A stretch of 64,000 nucleotides of DNA from JACPIA01 sp964655995 (GTDB taxonomy: Bacteria > Patescibacteriota > Minisyncoccia > Phycocordibacterales > XYD1-FULL-46-19), in assembly GCA_964655995.1 (NCBI GenBank), contig CAZZPK010000002.1:47391-111390 (forward strand), given 5' to 3'. Made by a program: the position numbers and the translations under genes. The notes beneath the pieces were generated by a model that searched no databases, had not been told where the DNA came from, and worked only from the letters and a program-made list of their open reading frames with translations. Positions 31,460-39,502 of this stretch are shown here, in pieces. Each line of letters opens with the position of its first letter. Positions within the stretch are counted from its first letter, which is position 1.

Positions 31460-32056
31460 ATGGATGTACTTATTGGTTCTCATGATCCTTTGACCCAGGA
31501 CGAAATTCTCAAAGTTTTACTTTGGGACCAAGGGGAGGGGGAGGTTTATTCTGATGGCAACAAAATTCCATTAGAAAATTTTCACCTATTTTCGTACGAG
31601 GATAAAGTGGCTGCTTTGTTGGCCACTTGGGACATGGATTCAGAGTTAAGTATTTGGTCCGAGGTATTTAATAACGGGGGGATTTATAATCCTAATGGTG
31701 GGGTTTATTATCGCACTCACCAAGGTGCTCATCATCACGGGGTCTTTACTGGCGATGGTGTGGATAATGACTGGGGTCTTCAAATATTCGAGACCACAGA
31801 AGGTCTAGTTCATTTCCGTCGCATGATGGATATGGGACTAATTGTCCGGTTTTGGATTGGACGATCGGCCTCCAATATTGTTGGAGGTTCTGGCGATGGC
31901 TCCGGCCTAACTCAAGCTTTAGTCATCAAAAAAGCCTTAGCCGAGGGCGAAGCTTTTGCTCTTCGGTCTACTCTTTTTCCGGGATCCGGTTGGATCACGG
32001 AGAAAGAAAAAGATGTGGCATTGGATTTTGTCCAAAGCCATATCATCGAGAATTAA
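31460..32056 (+). CDS. Hypothetical protein, 198 aa
   Basis: 198 residues, mixed alpha/beta, no recognised family. His-rich loop YRTHQGAHHHGVFTGDGVDNDWG and Gly-rich NIVGGSGDGSG. SD AAAAGGAG. Last cistron of the unit, followed by a terminator; its mRNA would start with the HHR3 3' product. Confidence 0.65.
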   Translation: MDVLIGSHDPLTQDEILKVLLWDQGEGEVYSDGNKIPLENFHLFSYEDKVAALLATWDMDSELSIWSEVFNNGGIYNPNGGVYYRTHQGAHHHGVFTGDGVDNDWGLQIFETTEGLVHFRRMMDMGLIVRFWIGRSASNIVGGSGDGSGLTQALVIKKALAEGEAFALRSTLFPGSGWITEKEKDVALDFVQSHIIEN

Positions 32057-32068
32057 TTTCGAGTATGA

Positions 32069-32100
32069 TAAACCCTGATTAATGTCGGGGTTTTTTAATT
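32069..32100 (+). terminator. Terminator of the third structured unit
   Basis: AAACCCTGA/TGTCGGGGTTT stem with TTTTTTAATTT. Confidence 0.75.
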
Positions 32101-32107
32101 TGTTATT

Positions 32108-32137
32108 TACATATATCTGTCAGCTTTTTCGTCAACA
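32108..32137 (-). promoter_or_regulatory. Orphan copy of the TrmB3 promoter/operator
   Basis: 23 bases (32115-32137) identical to 30350-30372, with TTGACG-N16-TATGTA on the minus strand, but no minus-strand gene follows. It is probably a duplicated divergent regulatory region that lost its regulator, or an operator for the rightward genes. Confidence 0.6.
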
Positions 32138-32291
32138 TAATTTTAGTAAAAATCCCTTGAAATAAGGTGATTTTTAGATTGTTTTGTAAAAATGACTAAA
32201 ATTAAGACGTTTTAATTATTTTAACTTAAGCTTAAATCAGACCATTTAGGTCGTTGAAAACAAAATATAAACCAAACGGGAGGGTAAGGTT
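32138..32291. other. AT-rich intergenic region
   Basis: A/T-rich, resembles the region right of TrmB3 (shared TAAGG..ATTTTT stretch). A GGGAGGG SD lies before 32292. No clear -10. Confidence 0.4.
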
Positions 32292-32903
32292 ATGAAAAGC
32301 ATGTGGAAGTTTGTCATCACGGGCGGACCGTGCGGGGGCAAGACCTCGGTCATTGAAGCGCTAAAGCAGGAGTTTAGCCAACGAGTGATTTTTGTCAACG
32401 AAGTGGCCACGGAGTTACTTAACATTTTTCCGGTGCCTGGTCGCGATATGGCGCTCTCGGGCGAGTGGCTCAAGTCTTTTCAGGTAGCGGTCTATCACAC
32501 TCAAAAACAAGCTGAAGCAATTTGGCTCAGTTTGTCACAGTGTGTGATGGTCTGCGATCGCGGCCTCTTAGACGGCGCCGCCTATCTTGGCGACAAACAA
32601 GCTTTTTGCCAATTAGTCGGCGCTAGTGAGCAAGATATGCTCGCGTCCTATGACTGGATCTTCCATCTCGAGTCATTGGCCGTTGCTTGCCCCGACCGGT
32701 ACTTGGCGCTCAAAGCGGGTAATCCCAACCGCTACGAGAGCATTGATGGGGCGCAAAAAGTTGATGCCGCCCTCAAAGAGGCCTGGTCGGGCCATGCCAA
32801 TCATCTCGTCCTGTCTGGGCGGGATGACTTAGAGTCAAAAATTGCACTTATCCGCCAGGTGGTCGCCGACCACCTAGCCCAACCGCAAGGAGATTTGCCA
32901 TGA
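32292..32903 (+). CDS. P-loop NTPase, AAA_28/NadR-kinase-like
   Basis: 203 residues with Walker A GGPCGGKTS, a strand VMVCDRGLLDGAAYL (DRG motif of this kinase-like group) and an R-containing lid. Usually found with CYTH-domain proteins; the CYTH gene overlaps here by 4 bases. A role as a kinase or phosphate-transfer enzyme acting on nucleotides or metabolites is likely, but the substrate is unknown. Confidence 0.8.
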   Translation: MKSMWKFVITGGPCGGKTSVIEALKQEFSQRVIFVNEVATELLNIFPVPGRDMALSGEWLKSFQVAVYHTQKQAEAIWLSLSQCVMVCDRGLLDGAAYLGDKQAFCQLVGASEQDMLASYDWIFHLESLAVACPDRYLALKAGNPNRYESIDGAQKVDAALKEAWSGHANHLVLSGRDDLESKIALIRQVVADHLAQPQGDLP

Positions 32904-33379
32904 GTACTGAGATTGAGCGCAAGTGGCTCTTGAGCGAGGTGCCTCAAGAGCAAATCTGCGACTTCCATCAAGTTCCCTGCGTTTACCTCGACCAAGCTTA
33001 CTTGGTTATCGGTAAACGCGAGCTCCGCCTCCGCCGCGCTGGCCGCCACTTTTTCTTAACCGAGAAGGTGGGGCAGGGTCTCGCGCGCCGGGAGACGGAG
33101 ATCGCCATTGCCCGCGAGCACTACGAGGCGCTCTTGCCCCAAGCTTCGCAGCTCATCCGCAAGTATCGCTTTAAGATCAAGCTGCCCGAGGGTCTCACCC
33201 TTGAGATTGACCAATATCGCGATCAGCTTGCCGGCCTGGTTGTGGCCGAGTGCGAGTTTGCAAGCGAGCAAGACGCCCGCGCCTTTATCCCGCCCGAGTG
33301 GTTGCCGATTGTCCGGGAGATTACCGCCGATCCAAACTACTCCAATCAATTTCTCTCCAAATATGGCCTGCCTACTTAG
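32900..33379 (+). CDS. CYTH-domain triphosphate hydrolase
   Basis: 159 residues. The signature EIERKWLL opens a triphosphate tunnel metalloenzyme barrel with alternating charged strands (RELRLRRAG, FFLTEKVG, IRKYRFKI, LEIDQYR). Family members hydrolyse tripolyphosphate or nucleoside/thiamine triphosphates with metal ions. ATGA overlap with the P-loop gene indicates translational coupling. Confidence 0.88.
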   Translation: MSTEIERKWLLSEVPQEQICDFHQVPCVYLDQAYLVIGKRELRLRRAGRHFFLTEKVGQGLARRETEIAIAREHYEALLPQASQLIRKYRFKIKLPEGLTLEIDQYRDQLAGLVVAECEFASEQDARAFIPPEWLPIVREITADPNYSNQFLSKYGLPT

Positions 33380-33422
33380 GCGGGCCTTTTCTTTATTTGG
33401 CGAGACTGGTACGATACAAGTA

Positions 33423-34541
33423 ATGCGTTATTTAACTATTTTGTTGCTGTTAATTGCTTTGCTAACCCCTAATTGGTCGCTGGCAGCCGAGGCGCGTTTA
33501 AGCGAGAGTTTTGTATTGCCGGCGACCGAGAACTTGGCCGCCAATTTGTATGCGCTGGTAGGTAATTTGGAGCTGGCTGGCCCGGTCTCGGGTGATGTTT
33601 TTGCCGCCGCCGGCCGCACCGACATTACTGCGCCGGTACAAGGTGATTTGTTTATTGCGAGCGGCAATATCACTGTCTCGGGCCCGATTTATGGTGATGT
33701 GCGAGTGGCTGGCGGCACTGTCGAGATTAGCGGCGAGATCGCTGGCGATCTCGCCGTGGCCGGCGGGCAGGTCCACCTATTGCCCACCGCCAAGGTCAAG
33801 CAAGATGTCTTGATTTTGGGCGGGGCGGCCATTATTGACGGCGCCGTTGTCGGCTCCTTGAGGGCGATTGGCGGCAAGCTATTGCTTAATGGGCCGGTGC
33901 TCGGGCCGGTAACGGCCCGCGTTGACGAGCTCTCGCTCGGCGAGCGGGCCGCCTTGAGCCGGGGGATCAAATACCAGGCGCCCCAAGCTTTTATCCGGCA
34001 CAATTTGTCGCAGGTGAGTGGCCCGATTGTCTTTAATCAATTGTCCGGGCGCCTGCCGGCCGGGCTCGCCGTCGTTGGCGTTTGGGCCTTGCTTAAGTTT
34101 TTAACCCTGTTTGCTTTTGCCACTTTTTTGTATTTGATTTTACCCCGGCCGGTGGGGGCTATCGTTACCACAACTTTGACGCATTTTGGCCGGGCGCTTG
34201 GCATGGGTGTTACCGCTTTAATCTTGGTGCCGGCGCTGGTTATTATTTTGGCGCTGACGGTGGTGGGCGTGCCACTGGCCCTATTTATCATTTGCCTGTA
34301 TGTGGCGCTGCTGATTATGGCCTCGGTGTTTGCCGGCTTGGTTTTTGGCGCCTGGCTCGAGCGGCTGGTGCGGCGGCATAGCGAGTACACTCTCTCTTGG
34401 TGGGGCGTTTTGGGCGGCACCACGGCGCTCTTTGTTGTCTCAATTGTCCCATTTGTTGGTTGGTTAATCGGCCTTATCCTCTTTGTGGCGGCCTTTGGCG
34501 GCTTGGCGGTAACGACTTATCATTTGATTACCAAACCCTGA
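33423..34541 (+). CDS. Secreted/membrane protein: bactofilin-like beta-repeats plus four-helix membrane domain
   Basis: 372 residues. Signal peptide (MRYLTILLLLIALLTPNWSLA). Residues 30-200 form regular 17-20-residue beta repeats (GDVFAAAGRTDI, GDLFIASGNITV, GDVRVAGGTVEI, GDLAVAGGQVHL), typical of polymer-forming bactofilin-like or left-handed helix folds. Four transmembrane helices follow. Start 33423 lies 7 bases after TGGTACGAT. Likely cell-envelope role. Confidence 0.8.
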   Translation: MRYLTILLLLIALLTPNWSLAAEARLSESFVLPATENLAANLYALVGNLELAGPVSGDVFAAAGRTDITAPVQGDLFIASGNITVSGPIYGDVRVAGGTVEISGEIAGDLAVAGGQVHLLPTAKVKQDVLILGGAAIIDGAVVGSLRAIGGKLLLNGPVLGPVTARVDELSLGERAALSRGIKYQAPQAFIRHNLSQVSGPIVFNQLSGRLPAGLAVVGVWALLKFLTLFAFATFLYLILPRPVGAIVTTTLTHFGRALGMGVTALILVPALVIILALTVVGVPLALFIICLYVALLIMASVFAGLVFGAWLERLVRRHSEYTLSWWGVLGGTTALFVVSIVPFVGWLIGLILFVAAFGGLAVTTYHLITKP

Positions 34542-34546
34542 TCTGT

Positions 34547-34665
34547 TTGACTTAAAATAGAGACTAGGGCATACTACTCTTTGTAAGTATGTTCTTGGGT
34601 TCTCGCTCGCAAGGTGAGACCAAGGGGTCGCACCTTACATCAATTAATCAATAGTTTACATCGAA
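34547..34665 (+). promoter_or_regulatory. Promoter and 5' leader of the RRM gene
   Basis: TTGACT-N17-CATACT (34547-34575), then a leader of about 85 bases with GGTGAGACC and related short hairpins. A long leader is exceptional among the housekeeping-type genes here and may allow post-transcriptional autoregulation. Confidence 0.5.
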
Positions 34666-34932
34666 ATGGCTACTAAGCTTTACGTTGGCGGGATCCCATA
34701 TTCCACCAATGCTGATTCCTTAAAGAGCGCCTTTGCCCAAGCGGGCGAGGTTACCTCGGCTACGATCATCACCGACAAAATGACCGGTCGCTCACGCGGC
34801 TTTGGCTTTGTGGAGATGGCTAACGAGGCTGATGCTCAAAAGGCAATCGAGATGTGGCACGGCAAGGACTTTGAGGGTCGGACTCTCACTGTTAACGAGG
34901 CCCGCCCGCTCGCTGATCGTCCAATGCGTTAA
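34666..34932 (+). CDS. RRM-type RNA-binding protein
   Basis: 88 residues, a single RRM: RNP2 LYVGGI (residues 5-10) and RNP1 RGFGFVEM (about 44-51). Bacterial one-RRM proteins bind single-stranded RNA and are often cold- or stress-induced. A terminator follows. Confidence 0.92.
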   Translation: MATKLYVGGIPYSTNADSLKSAFAQAGEVTSATIITDKMTGRSRGFGFVEMANEADAQKAIEMWHGKDFEGRTLTVNEARPLADRPMR

Positions 34933-34945
34933 TTTAACGCCGAGA

Positions 34946-34982
34946 CACCAAAAAACCCTGCTTCTTGCAGGGTTTTTTGGTG
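34946..34982 (+). terminator. Terminator after the RRM gene
   Basis: CACCAAAAAACCCTGC with its exact complement around TTCTT; a U-tract is contained in the descending arm. Confidence 0.85.
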
Positions 34983-35023
34983 TATGGTATAAATCTAATT
35001 AGATAATAACTGGAGGACTTATT

Positions 35024-35386
35024 ATGGCAGCAGTTTGGGTACCGGAGTCTGACGATGAAGTGTGGTCATTAAAGCGGGGGATGAGGATGGAGCAGAAGGC
35101 CTTTAGAGCCCTGCATACTTTACCGACTCCGTGGTGGGTAATCGCCGTTTTAGAGACGGAGACTTGCTCGGGGGATGATTGTAATGGGGTTGATTTGCTG
35201 GTTTACACCAAATACGGCCTGGTGGCTTTGCAAATCAAGTCGTCGTATACCGGCTTAAAGCATCATCGGCGCAAGTATCCTGGTGTTCCTTGTGTGGTGG
35301 TGCGACCGGGCGACAATTTATTGACAACAAGGAGGAATTTATTGAAGGCTGTATCGGAGTGTATAGAAAAAAACAAGCCCCTGTAG
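35024..35386 (+). CDS. Putative PD-(D/E)XK-like nuclease-fold protein
   Basis: 120 residues. GVDLLVYTKYGLVALQIKSS resembles the D...(E/Q)xK core of restriction-endonuclease-like enzymes, with Q in the middle position. SD GGAGG. Last codons lie in a bidirectional terminator. Activity unproven. Confidence 0.6.
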   Translation: MAAVWVPESDDEVWSLKRGMRMEQKAFRALHTLPTPWWVIAVLETETCSGDDCNGVDLLVYTKYGLVALQIKSSYTGLKHHRRKYPGVPCVVVRPGDNLLTTRRNLLKAVSECIEKNKPL

Positions 35387-35423
35387 TCTCTGGCGCAAGG
35401 CGCGCGGAGACACAGGGGCTTTA
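35374..35423. terminator. Bidirectional terminator
   Basis: AAGCCCCTGT...ACAGGGGCTT with an inner CTC/GAG pair, between convergent genes. Confidence 0.75.
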
Positions 35424-35696
35424 CTTTGGCTCAAGATTGATGATCCGGAGTTGGAGCGCGGCGATCGATTTTACTCTTTTGGCCAGGAGCCCCGAGGCAG
35501 ACACAACCTCGCCGTAGGCCTGATTGTTGTTCTCGCAGTATTGCACTACGAGTCGGCCTATCTCCTCGCTGCCGTTTAGCAATTTGTAGACGACCTCGCC
35601 GGTCTCCACGCTGCCCTCGCAGGCCAAACGGTAAGAGAAATTGTTTTGTAAAATCGTTCGGACCCGCTCATGCTCCATTTGGATAAGGGGGATCAT
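35421..35696 (-). CDS. Small hypothetical protein, 91 aa
   Basis: 91 residues, alpha/beta (GEVVYKLLNGSEEIGRLVVQYCENNNQAYGEVV). SD AGGAGGTGG before the ATG. No family recognised. Confidence 0.6.
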   Translation of the reverse strand: MIPLIQMEHERVRTILQNNFSYRLACEGSVETGEVVYKLLNGSEEIGRLVVQYCENNNQAYGEVVSASGLLAKRVKSIAALQLRIINLEPK

Positions 35697-35762
35697 GGGC
35701 CACCTCCTCTCTGGGGTGTTGAGCCTCCGCCCTCACTGTAACATGTTAAGAGATAAAGTAAA

Positions 35763-35796
35763 CAAAAATGGAGGCCCACCGTAGATGGTGAGCCTC
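35763..35796 (-). terminator. Terminator after 35819
   Basis: GAGGCTCACC/GGTGGGCCTC followed on minus by CATTTTTGTTTA. Confidence 0.7.
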
Positions 35797-35818
35797 GCGA
35801 GGAAATGGGTGGTGGGAT

Positions 35819-36067
35819 TTACGCCGCCTGGGGGTGCAGCGTGTCATTGGAACAACCGGCAAAGCGGCCGATCGCCTCTATGACATGCAACTTTCCGCCG
35901 TGATGCGCGACGCGCACCACCAAACGGTGTTTGTCCACTGGAAGCATGGGGTTGGTGGACCTGAATGTTACCAGGTCATTACCATCCCCGACTTGACTGA
36001 TCCAGCAGACGGACGTGCCCGTCAGTCTGGACAGCCTCTCCTTCAGTTTATTCAGGAGACCTTCCAT
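35819..36067 (-). CDS. Small hypothetical protein, 82 aa
   Basis: 82 residues starting MEGLLNKLKERLSRLTG, then a beta-rich part (HRLVVRVAHHGGKLHVIEAIGRF). AAAGGG lies 6 bases before this ATG, preferred over the ATG at 36082. No family recognised. Confidence 0.55.
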   Translation of the reverse strand: MEGLLNKLKERLSRLTGTSVCWISQVGDGNDLVTFRSTNPMLPVDKHRLVVRVAHHGGKLHVIEAIGRFAGCSNDTLHPQAA

Positions 36068-36084
36068 AAAAAACCCTTTCATTT

Positions 36085-36168
36085 CTAACTGCCCCTAAAC
36101 ACAGTACTTCCCCCCTTCTTTTGGTTTTGTACTGCCACCCCAAGAAGAGTCCCAAGAAGTACTTCCAT
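36085..36168 (-). CDS. Possible leaderless small ORF, 27 aa
   Basis: 27 codons (MEVLLGTLLGVAVQNQKKGG...), hydrophobic N-terminus. A TTGACA-N16-TAAGCT promoter ends 5 bases before the ATG. It may instead be part of the leader of the gene at 36067. Confidence 0.3.
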   Translation of the reverse strand: MEVLLGTLLGVAVQNQKKGGSTVFRGS

Positions 36169-36237
36169 TTTTAAGCTTACTCCCTTAAAAATCTTTGTCA
36201 ATATTGGGTTTTTAAGTTAAGGTGGATAGTGGCGAGG

Positions 36238-36308
36238 CGGGATGTAGTATAGTGGCAGTACACGCCCATGGGGTGGGTGAGGCTCGAGTTCGATTCTCGA
36301 CTTCCCGA
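36238..36308 (+). tRNA. tRNA-Pro (anticodon GGG)
   Basis: Anticodon stem CGCCC/GGGTG with loop ATGGGGT, T loop TTCGATT. Acceptor CGGGATG/CTTCCCG has one T-T mismatch at the sixth pair. CCA not encoded. Confidence 0.88.
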
Positions 36309-36322
36309 CAAGTATAGCAAAC

Positions 36323-36393
36323 GCGGACGTTGTTTAATGGTAGAATGGCTGCCTTCCAAGCAGCAGGCGCGGGTTCGATTCCCGCCGTCCGCA
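36323..36393 (+). tRNA. tRNA-Gly (anticodon TCC)
   Basis: Acceptor GCGGACG/CGTCCGC, anticodon stem GCTGC/GCAGC with loop CTTCCAA, T arm CGGGTTCGATTCCCG. CCA not encoded. Confidence 0.93.
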
Positions 36394-36423
36394 CCCTTCA
36401 ATAAGGTCAGGGTAAATTTTTTC

Positions 36424-36460
36424 ACCAAAAAACCCTGACCGAGTGGTCAGGGTTTTTTGG
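36424..36460. terminator. Bidirectional terminator between tRNA-Gly and HU
   Basis: AAAAAACCCTGACC/GGTCAGGGTTTTTT with GAGT loop. Confidence 0.9.
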
Positions 36461-36509
36461 GTAGTGTCCAGCCCGAGGCTGGTACTTTTTTGAGCTCAAA
36501 AAAGTAATT

Positions 36510-36782
36510 TTAACGGACTGCTTCTTTAAGGGCTTTGGCGGCGCGGAATTTGGGCACACGCATCGCCTCCACTTTAACGGTCTCGCCGGTGCGCGGATTG
36601 CGCGCCGTGCGCGCGGCGCGCGTCTTGGTGGAGAAGATGCCTAAGCCGGCAATCGAGACCTCGTCGCCCTTTTTTAAAGTGCTGACAATAGACTCGATGA
36701 CGGTGTCGACAGCCTTCTCGGCTCCGGCTTTGGTGCCGCCGATGGCCTCATTTACTGCGTCAACAATGCTAGCTTTGTTCAT
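36510..36782 (-). CDS. hup: HU-family histone-like DNA-binding protein
   Basis: 90 residues, full HU/IHF fold: MNKASIVDAVNEAIGG..., GLGIFSTKTRAARTARNPRTGE (beta-arm), VPKFRAAKALKEAV. A dimeric nucleoid protein that bends DNA. Terminates in the bidirectional hairpin shared with tRNA-Gly. Confidence 0.95.
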   Translation of the reverse strand: MNKASIVDAVNEAIGGTKAGAEKAVDTVIESIVSTLKKGDEVSIAGLGIFSTKTRAARTARNPRTGETVKVEAMRVPKFRAAKALKEAVR

Positions 36783-36882
36783 AACACAGATTGGATTAGG
36801 TTAGTAAAGACTACCGACCAATGGCTAAAGTATATATTTAGGGCTCTTTTTGCGCAACTCCGACGCTGCGGTCGGGGCGGGC

Positions 36883-38409
36883 CTAACGGGCATACTCGAT
36901 TACCCGCGACTCGCGGATTACCGTTACTTTGATCTCGCCGGGGTACTTAAGCTCCTGCTCAATACGCAGGGCGATCTCGCGGGCCAGTCGGCGGGACTCC
37001 AAGTCGCTCATCTCCTCGGGCCGGACAAAGACGCGGAGCTCTCGGCCGGCCTGGATGGCGTACGACTTCTCAATCCCCTTAAAGGAGTTGGCGATATCCT
37101 CGAGGTCTTTAAGACGCTTTAAGTAATTTTCCACACTGTCGCGGCGGGCGCCGGGCCGTCCGCCCGAGATATTGTCGGCTACTTTGACGATAATCGACTC
37201 GATGGTCTCGTAAGGGTACTCCTCGTGGTGGGCCTGCATCGCCTTAATAATCGCCTCGCCAGCGTTAAACTTCTCTAAAATACGGCGGCCGATCTCCACA
37301 TGGGTACCGGCTACCTCGTGATCCACCGCTTTGCCGATGTCGTGGAGGAGCGCTCCGGCGCGCGCCACAGCCACATCGGCACCAAGCTCCTCGGCCAGCA
37401 TCCCGGCCAAATGTGCCATCTCAATGGAGTGTTGGAGCACATTTTGGCCGTAACTGGTGCGGAAGTGGAGTCGTCCCAAAATAAGCAAAATGCGCGGGTC
37501 CAAGTTAAACACTCCGGCCTCGTAAGCCGCTTGCTCTCCCTTCTCTTTAATGATTTTGGCGATTTCCTCTTTAGCCTTCTCCACCATCTCCTCGATGCGG
37601 GCCGGCTGGATACGGCCGTCGGCGATCAAATTGGCGAGTGCCGTTTTAGCAATTTGACGTCGTACCGGGTCAAAGGAGGAGAGAACAATCGAGCCGGGCG
37701 TGTCGTCAATAATCACCTCGACGCCGCTCGCCTTCTCAAATGCTCTGATATTGCGGCCCTCTTTGCCGATAATTTTACCCTTTAGATCATCAGAAGGGAT
37801 ATCAACGGTGGTCGACATTACCTCGGGCACAGTGGAGGTGGAGAGGCGCTGGATAATAGTGGCCAACAACTCTTTGGCCTTATGCTCCAAAGTCTCACTG
37901 GCATTAAACTCAAACTTCCTGATCCGGGTGGTCAAATCGTCTTGATACTCCTTTTCCAACTGGTTAAAGAGCTCGGTTTTAGCCTCATCGGTGGAGAGTT
38001 TGGCCAGGCGCTCCAACTCAGCCCGTTTGTCGGCCTCCAACTTGTCGACTTGCTCTTTAACCGTCTTGATCTCTTCGATTTTACGTTTAATACTCTCGAC
38101 CTCTTTGTCGATGTCGCCTTGGCGCTTGTCTAACAACTCATCCTTTTTTAGTAATCGGTCTTCTAATTTTTTTAACTGCTGCTCCTTTTCTTCCAACTTG
38201 CTTTTGGCCTCGGTGGTGAGGGTGGTGGCCTCCTTTTCGGCCTCGGCCACAATAGCCGCGGCGCGCTCCTTGGCCTCAAGGAGCGCCTGCTTGATGCGGA
38301 GCTCCATGGAGCCCTTTTGGCCCAAGGTGATCAGCCAGCGCAAAAAGTAACCCACCAAAATGCCCGCCACCCCGACGCCGCCGGTAATCAAGATAATCGT
38401 CAAACTCAT
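36883..38409 (-). CDS. rny: Ribonuclease Y
   Basis: 508 residues. N-terminal membrane anchor (residues 3-25), long coiled coil (about 35-190), KH domain (LKGKIIGKEGRNIRAFE) and HD domain (LLHDIGKAVDHE...). RNase Y is the membrane-bound endonuclease that starts mRNA decay in bacteria without RNase E. Very relevant here given the ribozyme-cut transcripts, although no direct link is shown. Confidence 0.95.
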   Translation of the reverse strand: MSLTIILITGGVGVAGILVGYFLRWLITLGQKGSMELRIKQALLEAKERAAAIVAEAEKEATTLTTEAKSKLEEKEQQLKKLEDRLLKKDELLDKRQGDIDKEVESIKRKIEEIKTVKEQVDKLEADKRAELERLAKLSTDEAKTELFNQLEKEYQDDLTTRIRKFEFNASETLEHKAKELLATIIQRLSTSTVPEVMSTTVDIPSDDLKGKIIGKEGRNIRAFEKASGVEVIIDDTPGSIVLSSFDPVRRQIAKTALANLIADGRIQPARIEEMVEKAKEEIAKIIKEKGEQAAYEAGVFNLDPRILLILGRLHFRTSYGQNVLQHSIEMAHLAGMLAEELGADVAVARAGALLHDIGKAVDHEVAGTHVEIGRRILEKFNAGEAIIKAMQAHHEEYPYETIESIIVKVADNISGGRPGARRDSVENYLKRLKDLEDIANSFKGIEKSYAIQAGRELRVFVRPEEMSDLESRRLAREIALRIEQELKYPGEIKVTVIRESRVIEYAR

Positions 38410-38652
38410 AGCGGTTTAGGACCGCCGCCAAAACTAAACCTTAGTCAGTAGGTTGTCACTCGGTCTGCTGTCGATAAGAGAGTAAAGCATGGGATCTACA
38501 GGGAGGTAAGGTCAAATTAGGGACTAACGGTCAATTAAAGGTAATTAATAAGCTAACTCAAATAATATAAGAACACCCTGATTGTAGCAGACCATCTCCA
38601 ATGTGGCAAAGTGGGGGAGTTTCGGGCACTTTTAACCTGAGTTTATCGAAGG
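38410..38652. other. Intergenic region upstream of rny
   Basis: About 240 bases holding the minus-strand rny leader/promoter (TTATATTATT stretch about 38565) and no supported gene. AT-rich in the centre. Confidence 0.4.
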
Positions 38653-38752
38653 TTGACTTTTTGCCCTATATTTGCTATACTGTAGGATAGAATAGTCACC
38701 AGTCTGGATGGTCCAGAGTTGGTTTGAAAGGCAAAACAGGAGGTTAATTAGG
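38653..38752 (+). promoter_or_regulatory. Promoter and hairpin leader, unit 1
   Basis: TTGACT-N17-TATACT (38653-38681), then CCAGT-CTGGA-TGG-TCCAG-A-GTTGG hairpin (about 38699-38722) and AGGAGG before the ATG at 38753. The same hairpin, with compensatory changes, precedes unit 2 at 39503. Confidence 0.75.
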
Positions 38753-39046
38753 ATGAAGTATAAAATGGTGATTGTGGCTACCTTTGTGGTTATTGCTTCT
38801 ATGACCACGGTGGCTGTTATAGGGATATTTAAGCTTGGTGAGTTGGTTAATGCCCAACAAATATCTCTCCAGTTTGGGGATGATGTTGTCACCCCCTCAT
38901 TTATTGTCGAAAACGCTTCCGCCGGACAGCTGGAAATGGTTTTATACCCATCGGGTGAGACGAAAACGGTTTACTTGCCCGAAGCCGGCGATTACAAAAT
39001 CGTTTTCAATAAAGAGGGGGAGTTGGAAGCAACCCCGTTACCCTAA
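38753..39046 (+). CDS. Small single-TM secreted-type protein, unit 1
   Basis: 97 residues: TM helix (about 5-25, MVIVATFVVIASMTTVAVIGIF), then a beta-rich extracytoplasmic domain (GQLEMVLYPSGETKTVYLPEAGDYKIVF). It has the same layout as the first gene of unit 2. SD AGGAGG. No family recognised. Confidence 0.65.
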   Translation: MKYKMVIVATFVVIASMTTVAVIGIFKLGELVNAQQISLQFGDDVVTPSFIVENASAGQLEMVLYPSGETKTVYLPEAGDYKIVFNKEGELEATPLP

Positions 39047-39083
39047 TCCGAGGTCTCGCCCCGGACACAAAAAGGAGAATACT

Positions 39084-39293
39084 ATGATGAGTTCTTGGGG
39101 GAGTAGGAAGCAGAGCGCCTCGCTTGCTTACCAGATAGTTGTGGTAGGTGTGTGGCTGGCACTCATAGTGCTGTTGTCGCCGGTAAACATTGCACTGGCG
39201 ATAATAATGAACACTGACGGGCAAAAGCCACGGCGAGGCTGGTTCGAACATTTTGTCATGAGGAGGTTGCTAACCATCCTCCTCAACAACTAA
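39084..39293 (+). CDS. Small membrane protein, 69 aa, unit 1 copy
   Basis: 69 residues: SSWGSRKQSASLAYQIV..., one strong TM helix (VGVWLALIVLLSPVNIALAIIM) and a basic C-terminus (RRLLTILLNN). About 60 of 69 positions match the copy at 40050. SD AAAAAGGAGA. Followed by a terminator. Confidence 0.7.
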   Translation: MMSSWGSRKQSASLAYQIVVVGVWLALIVLLSPVNIALAIIMNTDGQKPRRGWFEHFVMRRLLTILLNN

Positions 39294-39297
39294 AACG

Positions 39298-39337
39298 CCA
39301 GGAGCTGGATTCATTCCCGCTCCTGGTATTTTTTTGG
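39298..39337 (+). terminator. Terminator, unit 1
   Basis: CCAGGAGC/GCTCCTGG stem and TATTTTTTT. Almost identical to the one after unit 2. Confidence 0.85.
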
Positions 39338-39405
39338 TTAAATTCTAACATTCCTAATTCTAGACGGTCGTCCAAAATAAGGAAAAGGGGTGCTGACGAC
39401 TTAAC

Positions 39406-39480
39406 TTGACTAAGTCAATTACATTTGCTATAGTCATAGTTAGAGAGTCCCCAGCCTGGATGGTCCAGAGCTGGTTTGAG
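39406..39480 (+). promoter_or_regulatory. Promoter and hairpin leader, unit 2
   Basis: TTGACT-N17-TATAGT (39406-39434); the -35 lies in the inverted repeat TTGAC-TAA-GTCAA. Leader hairpin CCAGC-CTGGA-TGG-TCCAG-A-GCTGG, the same as unit 1 with paired changes. Confidence 0.75.
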
Positions 39481-39502
39481 AAACTATGAGGAGGGTTGAA
39501 AG

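Noticed and set aside
36198..36428. Minus-strand frames across tRNA-Pro and tRNA-Gly
   Set aside because: Same artefact; the tRNA folds explain the sequence.
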